Part shown: positions 27,098 through 35,517 of the stretch, piece after piece
How positions within the stretch are numbered: position 1 is the stretch's first letter
Layout of the letters: each line of letters opens with the position of its first letter
NCBI GenBank assembly: GCA_040219235.1
Contig: JAVJSV010000011.1
Coordinates: 992,001-1,056,000 of the forward strand
Direction of reading: 5' to 3'
Source of the DNA: Rhodospirillaceae bacterium
GTDB lineage: Bacteria; Pseudomonadota; Alphaproteobacteria; Rhodospirillales; Rhodospirillaceae
DNA length: 64,000 nt
The notes under the pieces: model-generated
Told to the model about the DNA's origin: nothing
Database searches by the model: none
The model's input: the letters and a program-made list of their open reading frames with translations, nothing else
Made by a program: the position numbers and the translations under genes

Positions 27098-27991
27098 ATG
27101 GGTGATATAACCTTATCAACGGCGACACGCACCAACCTGCTCTCCCTGCAGCGCACCACGTCGCTGATTGGCCGCACGCAAGAACGGCTTGCCACAGGTC
27201 TCAAGGTCAACAGTGCAATTGATGATGCCCTGTCATTTTTTAAGGCGCGTAACCTCAACAGCCGCGCCGCCGATCTGCAAAACATCAAGGACGGAATCAC
27301 CGACGGCATCAATGTGATTAGGGCCTCCATTCAAGGTCTCGAGGGCATGGAAGCTGTCTTGAAACAGATGAAAGCCCTGGCCCAGTCCGCTATTTCCGCG
27401 CCGGAAAGTTCGACGCGTGGCAAACTGGCCAGCCAGTTTAATGAGCTGCGCAGTCAGGTTGATAACCTGGCAGAGGACTCCAGTTTCAATGGTATCAATT
27501 TGCTCAAGAATTCTACGTCCGCGTTTGAAGCTGGTGCCGATACGTTGACGGTTAAGTTTAATGAGCGGACCGAGCGTGTCTCGATCAACCAATTGATCAT
27601 CAGTGGCATCAGTGCGACAGACTTTAATACCATGGTCGGAATTTCAGCCGTTGCAACCGGAACGCCCGGAGACTCGACGGTTTGGGGGCAAACTGGAACC
27701 GCTGCTGTACGGGCGATCAATGCCGCGATCCGCGCCATCGACTCCGCGTTGATCACGGTGCGTCAGTCTGCACAGGCCCTTGGCACGAACTCGGCGTTGC
27801 TCGAAATTCGCAGATCGTTCACGGAAGACATTGTGAATACGCTTAAGGGGGGCGCGTCAGACCTGGTCAACGCTGACCTCAATGAAGAATCGGCAAACCT
27901 TTTATCGCTGCAAACGCGCCAGCAGCTTGGCACAATTTCGCTGTCTATTGCCCAGCAGTCTGAGCAGGCCATCCTAAGACTGTTCGGGTAA
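27098..27991 (+). CDS. Flagellin (copy 4)
   Basis: 297 aa, the most diverged copy. It has 'LEGMEAVLKQMKALAQSAIS' and 'NTMVGISAVATGTPGDSTVW' in place of the conserved 'ASSATATG' segment, and ends 'SEQAILRLFG'. No strong terminator is seen in the 217 bp before flbT, so some read-through into flbT-flaF is possible. The leader holds TTTAACCTTTTATTCG and GGCAGATAAG, of uncertain meaning. Confidence 0.96.
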   Translation: MGDITLSTATRTNLLSLQRTTSLIGRTQERLATGLKVNSAIDDALSFFKARNLNSRAADLQNIKDGITDGINVIRASIQGLEGMEAVLKQMKALAQSAISAPESSTRGKLASQFNELRSQVDNLAEDSSFNGINLLKNSTSAFEAGADTLTVKFNERTERVSINQLIISGISATDFNTMVGISAVATGTPGDSTVWGQTGTAAVRAINAAIRAIDSALITVRQSAQALGTNSALLEIRRSFTEDIVNTLKGGASDLVNADLNEESANLLSLQTRQQLGTISLSIAQQSEQAILRLFG

Positions 27992-28208
27992 AGCTGACTA
28001 ACAAACCCCTCTTTCCCTGATGACGTCATCTGATCTTGTCCGGCCTGTCACTGGGCACTTCCGTTTTTGGTCAAAACTGTGTAGAAGTCGGGCCACGAAT
28101 ATGACGTCGCATAAGCTCTCTAACCCGCTTATTCTTTGGCTTTTTAGGGGTCAGAGTTAAGTAAGTTAACCTTTTTTTTCCTTTATCCTGCGATGTCTAA
28201 GGGTAGAT

Positions 28209-28601
28209 ATGCCGCTGAAACTGACATTAAAGCCCAACGAGAAAGTTCTGATTGGGACGTCTGTCATCGCCAACGGGCCGAATAAGACCGAATTTGTCGT
28301 TCTGAACCGCGTTCCGGTGGTGCGGCAAAAAGATATAATTACTGAGGAAGACGCAGATACAATTGCGAAAAAGCTCTATGTCACCATCCTCAATATGTAT
28401 ATCAACCCAGCGCAAGAAAAGGACTACCACGGCATCTACTTTTTACTCATGCGGCAGATGATTTTGATGCCCATAGATGCCAAGGCAATTGATATGATGG
28501 TGGAAATGTCACAGCGGATACTCGAAGGCGACCATTACCGAGCATTGAAGCTGTGCCGACAGCTTATTAAGCTTGAGGCGGAGGCTCTAAAGAATGTCTA
28601 A
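28209..28601 (+). CDS. flbT: Flagellin mRNA regulator FlbT
   Basis: 130 aa. In Caulobacter FlbT binds the 5' leader of flagellin mRNA and represses its translation until the hook is complete. The typical start 'MPLKLTLKPNEKVLIGTSVI' and the middle 'LNRVPVVRQKDIITEEDADT' match the family, as does 'LEGDHYRALKLCRQLIKLEA' near the end. It sits directly after the flagellins and overlaps flaF by 8 bp. Translational coupling of the pair is likely. Confidence 0.93.
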   Translation: MPLKLTLKPNEKVLIGTSVIANGPNKTEFVVLNRVPVVRQKDIITEEDADTIAKKLYVTILNMYINPAQEKDYHGIYFLLMRQMILMPIDAKAIDMMVEMSQRILEGDHYRALKLCRQLIKLEAEALKNV

Positions 28602-29037
28602 AGATAAATACGCAGCTTATTCTCAGCAGCAGAAACAGAATCTGACGCCACGAGAAGTTGAGGCCATGGCCTTTACCAAAGCGGCTTTGCTTCTTGAAGA
28701 TGCGAAGAAGGTCTCCGGCAATATCGATGAGTTCTCGCGCGCTTTGCGATTTAATCATCTGTTGTGGACCATCATGCAGGCCGACATCACGGAAGAAGAA
28801 AACCAACTCCCGCCGGAGATTAAGGCCAACGTGATGAGCCTTAGTATTTTTGTTGATAAGCAAACCACCAAGGCGCTGCGCTCGGCCAACAGCAACGATC
28901 TTGATGTGCTGATCAATATTAACCGTAATCTTGCAGCAGGCTTACGAACGAATCCAGGGGACCAAGCGGCAATTGATGCCAATGCAGCCGCTGCAGCTAC
29001 CGTCCCGGGCGGCACAACCCCGGTCGACAGCGCCTGA
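28594..29037 (+). CDS. flaF: Flagellar regulator FlaF
   Basis: 147 aa. FlaF works with FlbT and is needed for flagellin secretion or translation in Caulobacter. Family features: 'EAMAFTKAALLLEDAKKVSG', 'ALRFNHLLWTIMQADITEEE', and 'LPPEIKANVMSLSIFVDKQT'. The last ~35 residues are an Ala/Pro/Thr-rich tail. Its ATG lies within the end of flbT. A second FlaF-like gene is at 46752-47102. Confidence 0.92.
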   Translation: MSKDKYAAYSQQQKQNLTPREVEAMAFTKAALLLEDAKKVSGNIDEFSRALRFNHLLWTIMQADITEEENQLPPEIKANVMSLSIFVDKQTTKALRSANSNDLDVLININRNLAAGLRTNPGDQAAIDANAAAAATVPGGTTPVDSA

Positions 29038-29101
29038 TCTCTTGCCCTGAGGCTAAACCAGTTATGGCGCAGCCTGTGAAGATGAAAAGCCGCCGTTTGG
29101 T

Positions 29102-31879
29102 ATGACAGCCGGTCAAGGAACTTCACCTCTTCTCAGCCAAGCTGTGTCTTACCTGCAAGAGGGTGATGCGGAGTCCGCTGATCTTCTATTAGAGACCTAT
29201 CTGGCCCGAAAGCCAGAAGATACCCAGGCTTTGTTTATTGCCGCGCTCTGTCGGCATGCGCTGGGGGACAATGACGCGGCCATCGCACATTTAAAGAAAT
29301 CACTCACACTGGCACCTCAGGAAGTGCGTGCTGCGATGCAGCTTGCCTCAATCTACGCCGATCTTGGTCAAGCGCATGAGGCTCTCACCACCTTGGATGA
29401 TGCTGTTGCCGTGGTGCCAAATGATATCGAGTTGGTGTTGGCTAAGGCTGCCTTGCATCGCCGCTTTGGGGATGCAGTTGCTGCGGAGGCGACCGCTGAG
29501 TTGGCTCTTAGAATCAGCCCCAATATGGCGCGGGCGCATTATGCTTTGGGGTTGGCGAAGGCGCAGCGCCGTCATCCTTCAGGCGCAAGGCTGGCCTTTC
29601 AAAAAGCAGTCGAACTCGATCCCGCTTTTGCAGACGCCTGGGTCAATCTGGGTGTGGTGGAAAAAGGTGTTGGCGATCTGACAAGCGCCGCCAATAGTTT
29701 CCAGCAGGCTTTGAAACTCAAGCCGGATGATCCGGTGGCGCACAACAATTTTGGCAATCTTCTATTAGAACAGCGTACCTTTGATGCGGCGTTGAAATCG
29801 TATCACCGCGCTGTTGCCCTTGATCCCCATTACCTTGATGCCAAGGTGAACCTGGCGCTTGCTTTGCGCGAGTCTGGGGATGTGGATGGCTGCATCGTCG
29901 CCCTGAAAAAGGTATTGCAAGAACACCCGAATCAAGCATCTGTTTTAAATGCTTATGGCAATGCTCTGCGCCAGGCTGAACGGTTTAAAGAGGCCCAACA
30001 CGCCTTAGAGAGCGCCCTTGAGCTTGAGCCTGAGAATGCAGAAGTGCTCAACAACCTTGGCTTGGTTCTCGCCCTGCTGGGTGAGCGTTTTACGGCTGCG
30101 GATATGTTTGAGCGGGCCTGTGCGCTACGCCCGGACATGCCCGTTCTGGCCAATAATTATGGCACGCTGCTGCTGAAGATGTTTGACCTTGAAGCGGCAA
30201 TTTATCAATTGGCGCGGGCTGTTTCACTCGACTCCACGTATCTGGATGCTCTGGTTAATCTGGGGGTCGCGCATTTCATGCGGGGCAATTATGACGAGGC
30301 CATTCGCGCTTATCGCCAAACGCTGAGTATCGATTCCTATAATGCGTTTGCGCATTATAGCCTTGGGGTGGCGCTGCTTGAACAACAGGATCTGACGGAA
30401 GCGGTTAAAGAGATTGAGTACGCCTTGATCGTTAACCCTCATAACGTCATGGCGCGTAATACACTTGGCGTGGCTCTGTTGGAACAACACCGCATTAAAG
30501 AAGCGCGCACGGCTATGGCGACCGCGGCTGAGGCCGACACCATGTCTGCGCCGGTCTATGCGTCAAATCATTTGTTCACCAGTCTGTACCAGCCTGATGT
30601 AGATAACGATGAATTGTACCGCATCCATTGCGATTTCGGACGCCGGTTCACCAGCGGTGAAATTGACCAGACGCGGCCTCATGCTAACCCGCGTGATTTA
30701 AACCGCAAGCTTCGCCTCGCCTATATGTCACCCGATTTTCGTGGTCATTCCGTGTCACACTTTATGGAAGCATTGTTGGAAAAGCATGACCGCTCGGCCT
30801 TTGAGGTTATTCTGTATTCGAACACTACGCGCATCGATAAGATTACGCAGGCTATGGAGCGGGCGGCAAATGTTTGGGTGGAAACCGCTGGTTTGACAGA
30901 TGCGGCTTTGGTCGAGAGGATTCGATCCGATCGTGTTGATGTTTTGGTCAACCTTGGTGGACATACGTCCGGCAACAGATTGCCTGCGTGCGGTCATAAA
31001 CCAGCGCCGGTCCAGATTGAATATCTTGGATATCCCGATACCAGTGGTGTTACGGCTATGGATTATCGCATCACGGATGAGCGTGCAGACCCAAAGGGTG
31101 AGGCTGAGTCGCGCAGTATTGAAACGCTTCTGCGACTGCCAGAGTGTTTTCATTGTTACCGCCCGACCTCAAAAGCACCCAGCACCGCGCCCGCGCCGCA
31201 CCTAGAGCGCGGATATGTCACGTTCGGGTCGTTTAATGTGCTGCCGAAACTCAATGCAAACGTGGTTGAAGCGTGGTCTGAAATCTTAAAACATGTTCCG
31301 AAGTCTCGCTTGTACCTCAAGTGCAAACAGCTCAAAACAGAAAGCGTCCGCGACCGGGTTCTCGGATATTTTTCAGATGCGGGTATCGAGGCTTCCCGCA
31401 TCAGCATGGAGGCGTTCGTACCTTCTGTGAAAGATCATCTCGGGCGGTATGCGGGCGTTGACCTTGCCCTGGATACGTTTCCCTATAACGGCACCACCAC
31501 CACATGCGAGGCGCTGTGGATGGGGGTGCCTGTACTGACTGTCCTGGGCGACCGCCACAGCGGGCGTGTGGGGCTAAGTCTATTGAGCGCAGCAGGGCTG
31601 GACGAAGAGTTCGTGGCGCCTGATATTGAAACGTACGTTGCAAAAGCGATTGCGTGGGGAAAGTCACCTGAACGCCTGGCCGAAATTCGTGGCACGTTGC
31701 GGGGGCAGATGAAAACCTCACCCCTGCGCAACGAAGTCGAATTTACCCGTACGCTTGAGGCTTTATATCGTACCGCGTGGCAGGCCTGGTGTGAGGGGCC
31801 GGAAACTTTCGAGCATAAGGCACCACGGCCTTTACGCACCGATGACTCCGTCCAAAGTGTTCTGGCCAAAGTGGTTTAA
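29102..31879 (+). CDS. Large TPR plus OGT-type (GT41) glycosyltransferase
   Basis: 925 aa. Roughly 480 residues of tandem TPRs ('ADAWVNLGVVEKGVGDLTSA', 'PVAHNNFGNLLLEQRTFDAA', 'AEVLNNLGLVLALLGERFTA') precede the catalytic region: 'LRLAYMSPDFRGHSVSHFME', 'VDVLVNLGGHTSGNRLPACG', 'VQIEYLGYPDTSGVTAMDYR', 'TFGSFNVLPKLNANVVEAWS' and 'LALDTFPYNGTTTTCEALWM'. This is the SPINDLY/OGT layout. It follows flaF by 64 bp, so it may belong to the flagellin regulatory transcript. Flagellin O-glycosylation is inferred. Confidence 0.92.
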   Translation: MTAGQGTSPLLSQAVSYLQEGDAESADLLLETYLARKPEDTQALFIAALCRHALGDNDAAIAHLKKSLTLAPQEVRAAMQLASIYADLGQAHEALTTLDDAVAVVPNDIELVLAKAALHRRFGDAVAAEATAELALRISPNMARAHYALGLAKAQRRHPSGARLAFQKAVELDPAFADAWVNLGVVEKGVGDLTSAANSFQQALKLKPDDPVAHNNFGNLLLEQRTFDAALKSYHRAVALDPHYLDAKVNLALALRESGDVDGCIVALKKVLQEHPNQASVLNAYGNALRQAERFKEAQHALESALELEPENAEVLNNLGLVLALLGERFTAADMFERACALRPDMPVLANNYGTLLLKMFDLEAAIYQLARAVSLDSTYLDALVNLGVAHFMRGNYDEAIRAYRQTLSIDSYNAFAHYSLGVALLEQQDLTEAVKEIEYALIVNPHNVMARNTLGVALLEQHRIKEARTAMATAAEADTMSAPVYASNHLFTSLYQPDVDNDELYRIHCDFGRRFTSGEIDQTRPHANPRDLNRKLRLAYMSPDFRGHSVSHFMEALLEKHDRSAFEVILYSNTTRIDKITQAMERAANVWVETAGLTDAALVERIRSDRVDVLVNLGGHTSGNRLPACGHKPAPVQIEYLGYPDTSGVTAMDYRITDERADPKGEAESRSIETLLRLPECFHCYRPTSKAPSTAPAPHLERGYVTFGSFNVLPKLNANVVEAWSEILKHVPKSRLYLKCKQLKTESVRDRVLGYFSDAGIEASRISMEAFVPSVKDHLGRYAGVDLALDTFPYNGTTTTCEALWMGVPVLTVLGDRHSGRVGLSLLSAAGLDEEFVAPDIETYVAKAIAWGKSPERLAEIRGTLRGQMKTSPLRNEVEFTRTLEALYRTAWQAWCEGPETFEHKAPRPLRTDDSVQSVLAKVV

Positions 31880-31935
31880 GTATCATGAGGCCCGTCATGA
31901 AAAAACATTGTAAACAATGGTCATGAATATTCATC

Positions 31936-33882
31936 ATGGATGACCGGCTGGCCCTCGCCATCAAGTACTACCAGTCGAATTTGGACGCGCAGGCGTCGCT
32001 CCTGGTGGCCGAGGTTATGGCCGAGCCGGATCCACCGGCCGAAGCGATCAGTATCTCTGCGACCCTGGCCTTCGAGCGCCGCGATCTGCAGAGTGCGCTT
32101 ACCTATTGCGACCTACTGTTAACCAAAACGCCAGATGACGGCTATGCACTGTTGCTCAAAGGACGTGTTTTGTCTGATCTTGGCGACCAGCAGGGCGCCC
32201 TTCAAACGCTTGCACAGGCGGTTGATGTTGAGCCGGGCTTAGCGGCAGCTCACTACAATCTTGGTTGGGTGCGTGAGCGCATTGGAGATATCTCTGGTGC
32301 AATCACCGCGTATCAGAGCGCTGTAGCCCGGCAAGACCCCTATCCAGTGGCCTGGAATAATCTTGGCCTAGCGTTCGAGCGCACTGGCGATGCAGCCGCC
32401 GCCGCGGATGCGTTTCAAAACGCGATAGATCAGTTTCCCGCGTTCTCAATAGCCCATAACAACTTGGGGGCTTTGCGTGCCGCTGGTGGCCAGTTTCACG
32501 CGGCAGCTCAAGCGTACGGCACGGCTTTATCCGCGAACCCGGACAATATAGATGCGGCCACCAACCAAGGTGTAGCGCTGCTGGAGCAGGGCGATATCAC
32601 AGCGGCTGTTGCCGTATTCGAGTCCGTTCTCGATAAAGTGCCCGATCATCCACCAGCGATAGATAACACACTGTATGCCGAGATGTATCGCGCAGATGAC
32701 CCCGCTGACATCCGTCGTCGTCATGACACAGTTGGCGATCGTCTGCCTCCGTCTGCTCAAACCCCAAAAGCATTAGCGAGAAAAATTGAACGCCCCATTC
32801 GCGTTGGATTTATTTCACCAGATTTTCGGCGGCATTCTGTTAGCCGGTTCGCGTTGCCGCTGATCCAGGCCATCGACCCTGCCAAAATATCCGTCATTTT
32901 GTGCAGTGATGTGCGTGAACCGGACGATGTGACCCAGGCTTACAGGTCTGTTGCGGCTGAATGGATAGAGCTTTCAGATAAACCGGATGATGAGGTGATC
33001 GCACGCGTGCGAGATACCAAGCTTGATGTGGTGGTTGATCTTGCCGGTCATACCACGGGCAATAGACTGCGGGCGCTGTCGTCTCGTGTCGCACCGGTTC
33101 AAATCACCGGTCTAGGCTATCCCGGGCCATCAGGCGTGCCAGCCATAGATTATTGGTTATGTGATGAGATCACCAATCCTCCCGCCGAAGGCAATAACTT
33201 TGATCGAGATCGCCCTTTGTATTTGAATACGGGCTTACATGTTTTTGCACCGCCAACGGACTGTCCCCCGGTCTTGTCTTTACCGTTATTGGAAAATGGC
33301 CATGTGACCTTCGGCTCGTTCAATAAGGCCGCCAAAATCTCTGATCAAACGGTTGCATTGTGGGCGCGAGTGCTGCGCGAGCTTCCTGATGCGCGTCTTC
33401 TGTTGAAAGCGCGTGCCTTCACCGAAGATGAAACGGCAAACACTCTTAAAGCCCGCTTTAGCGCAGCAGGGGTTTCGGCAGATCGCATTCAAACCATGGG
33501 ATGGGCCATCGAAGATACGGACCATCTTGCCTTATATCAACGCGTCGATGTTGCATTGGATACCTTTCCCTATAATGGCACCACCACAACCTGTGAGGCG
33601 CTGTGGATGGGTGTGCCGGTGGTGACGTTACGGGGAAACAGTCATGCAGCGCGGGTTGGCGCCAGTCTATTGACCTCAGCCGGTCTGAGCGATCATATTG
33701 CCGCGACGCCGGACGCATTTATTCACAAAGCCGTTGCCTTAGCCAAAAATACCACTACTTTAAAAGGTCTGCGTGAAAGCCTCCGAGATCAACTTTTAGA
33801 AAGTCGCCTGACAGATGCGGTTGGGGCCGCGCGCTCCTTTGAAGACGCAATCGAACGCGCCCTCGAGCAAACCCTCAAGTAA
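31936..33882 (+). CDS. TPR plus OGT-type (GT41) glycosyltransferase
   Basis: 648 aa. About seven TPRs to residue ~260 ('AAHYNLGWVRERIGDISGAI', 'PVAWNNLGLAFERTGDAAAA') and a catalytic half starting 'IRVGFISPDFRRHSVSRFAL' with 'LDVVVDLAGHTTGNRLRALS', 'TFGSFNKAAKISDQTVALWA' and 'VALDTFPYNGTTTTCEALWM'. A paralogue of the 925 aa protein 57 bp upstream. It converges with flgL, 9 bp away. Possibly modifies another flagellin copy or another residue. Confidence 0.9.
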   Translation: MDDRLALAIKYYQSNLDAQASLLVAEVMAEPDPPAEAISISATLAFERRDLQSALTYCDLLLTKTPDDGYALLLKGRVLSDLGDQQGALQTLAQAVDVEPGLAAAHYNLGWVRERIGDISGAITAYQSAVARQDPYPVAWNNLGLAFERTGDAAAAADAFQNAIDQFPAFSIAHNNLGALRAAGGQFHAAAQAYGTALSANPDNIDAATNQGVALLEQGDITAAVAVFESVLDKVPDHPPAIDNTLYAEMYRADDPADIRRRHDTVGDRLPPSAQTPKALARKIERPIRVGFISPDFRRHSVSRFALPLIQAIDPAKISVILCSDVREPDDVTQAYRSVAAEWIELSDKPDDEVIARVRDTKLDVVVDLAGHTTGNRLRALSSRVAPVQITGLGYPGPSGVPAIDYWLCDEITNPPAEGNNFDRDRPLYLNTGLHVFAPPTDCPPVLSLPLLENGHVTFGSFNKAAKISDQTVALWARVLRELPDARLLLKARAFTEDETANTLKARFSAAGVSADRIQTMGWAIEDTDHLALYQRVDVALDTFPYNGTTTTCEALWMGVPVVTLRGNSHAARVGASLLTSAGLSDHIAATPDAFIHKAVALAKNTTTLKGLRESLRDQLLESRLTDAVGAARSFEDAIERALEQTLK

Positions 33883-33890
33883 TCTTAGAT

Positions 33891-35489
33891 CTAGAGGAAG
33901 TTGTTCAGCGACAGGTTTTGAATACGGGCCAAAGTTGCGAAAGAAATCTCCAGGGCACGCACGTCATCTTGCAATCGCACAGCGGCTTCAGTGATATCCA
34001 CGTTTTCCAATTCGATCTGACGCTGACCCAGAAACCCGTCGAACTGTTTCATATTTTCCTTGGCATCAAAGATAATCTTTTGATTGATCGCCAAGCGTTG
34101 GGCGACATCTTGAACGTCGCTGGGTTTCTCGGTGGATTGCGGCGAATGTTCAATGGCGTTGTTTAAGAGCTCTAAGGCATCAACAGCCCGCTGCTGGTTG
34201 TTGATCAGATCGCCCTGTAAGACTTGGCCAATGGCCCGGATGGCTTTCTCAAAAGCAGGGTCGAGGCCGTTGACACCAAACTTAATGACCCGGTTTTCAC
34301 TTACCCGGTGTTCAGTTTCCAACCGGTCACCGCGGTAATAAGGGGCGGAATCTAAGGTGATGTCTTCGCCACTTGTATCTAAAACCTGCCCGGTCACCCA
34401 CATCACGTCGCCGGATACCACAGCCGGTGTCGCTGCGTTCATATCGAGTGGAATGGCGGCAATCTCTGCGTTGGTAGGCCAGCGCACCGTGTAAGGGCCG
34501 TCATTGGTTACGTCATCACCAGACAAAAACATTGTCGTGCCGTCGGGAACGGCCAAATTGATGTTCACGCCAACGGCGGCCAGTTCTGTACCTGCCGTGA
34601 CCGTTTGATCCAGTGTGATCTGCGTACCGTCACCAGAGACAGCGGTCACTGTATATACACCATTGTTGTCTGTCGCACCGGCCCCGGCTATTTCAGTGCC
34701 GTTGATCAGGATTGTCTGGCCAACCGTCACATTGTTAAAGGCGTTCTGGTTGGAGGAAGTGATAACGCCAGCACTATTAACGTTAGAAAAGGTCAAATCA
34801 CCGAAGCTGTTGGAATCCAATGTCGCGGTAATCAAATCTCCAGCTGCAGCGCCGGTGATTCGCGTCACATCGGTGTCTTCGCCTTTTACGGGGATGTTTT
34901 CATTGGTGTAAGTGACCGTGACATCTTCAAACTTGGCCTGGCTCAAGTGGGCCGTGCGAGTTGTCGCGTAGGTTCGCTCAATGCCATCATAGTCCTGCTG
35001 GAATTCTGTGACATTGTCATAAGGGATGGATACGGGGGGACTGTCCGTTTTGCCACCGCCAAACAAATACTTTCCATCAATTTTCAGGTTGAGGAAAAAC
35101 TCCATGTCGTTCAGGGCGGAGAAGGCACGTTCCTGAATGTCGGTCACGGCGGCCACATCCTCATTCGAGGGGTTTCTCAGGTCACGACTGGTGAATGAGA
35201 TCATCTCAGACCTCAGCAGGCGTAGTACTTCGTCCATGGATTCTATGGTGGTGACCATGGCTTTGGCATTTGTTTCGGCGATGGAGTTATTTTTGACGTA
35301 CTGGTCAAGCCGTGCGCGTTCGCCCTCAATGCTAATCAAACGGAAACTGTCTGACGCGATGCCCGAATAGGTCTGAGATTTCTTCTCCGTTCCAATTTGA
35401 GTCTGGGCATCAAACACTTTGACCTGCGTTTGAAGCATGCGATTAACCATGGCTTGGTTGTTCGCGAAGGTAGATATGCGTGAAACCAT
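33891..35489 (-). CDS. flgL: Flagellar hook-associated protein FlgL (HAP3)
   Basis: 532 aa. FlgL joins hook and filament together with FlgK. N-terminus 'MVSRISTFANNQAMVNRMLQ' and 'IASDSFRLISIEGERARLDQ', and C-terminus 'LQDDVRALEISFATLARIQN' followed by 'LSLNNFL', are characteristic. An insert of ~200 residues (about 180-390), rich in Asp/Gly/Thr/Val with Ig-like beta pattern ('VGQTILINGTEIAGAG'), makes it much longer than the ~317 aa enteric protein. Last gene of the flgI-flgJ-flgN-flgK-flgL unit. Confidence 0.92.
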   Translation of the reverse strand: MVSRISTFANNQAMVNRMLQTQVKVFDAQTQIGTEKKSQTYSGIASDSFRLISIEGERARLDQYVKNNSIAETNAKAMVTTIESMDEVLRLLRSEMISFTSRDLRNPSNEDVAAVTDIQERAFSALNDMEFFLNLKIDGKYLFGGGKTDSPPVSIPYDNVTEFQQDYDGIERTYATTRTAHLSQAKFEDVTVTYTNENIPVKGEDTDVTRITGAAAGDLITATLDSNSFGDLTFSNVNSAGVITSSNQNAFNNVTVGQTILINGTEIAGAGATDNNGVYTVTAVSGDGTQITLDQTVTAGTELAAVGVNINLAVPDGTTMFLSGDDVTNDGPYTVRWPTNAEIAAIPLDMNAATPAVVSGDVMWVTGQVLDTSGEDITLDSAPYYRGDRLETEHRVSENRVIKFGVNGLDPAFEKAIRAIGQVLQGDLINNQQRAVDALELLNNAIEHSPQSTEKPSDVQDVAQRLAINQKIIFDAKENMKQFDGFLGQRQIELENVDITEAAVRLQDDVRALEISFATLARIQNLSLNNFL

Positions 35490-35517
35490 TGTCTATGTCC
35501 TCCTGATTCTAACCGTC

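Noticed and set aside
29102-33882. Two consecutive OGT genes as one frameshifted gene
   Set aside because: Each has its own TPR block and a complete catalytic domain; they are paralogues, not halves.
34605-35198. 197-codon frame antisense to flgL
   Set aside because: Overlaps a well-supported gene and shows no family signal.
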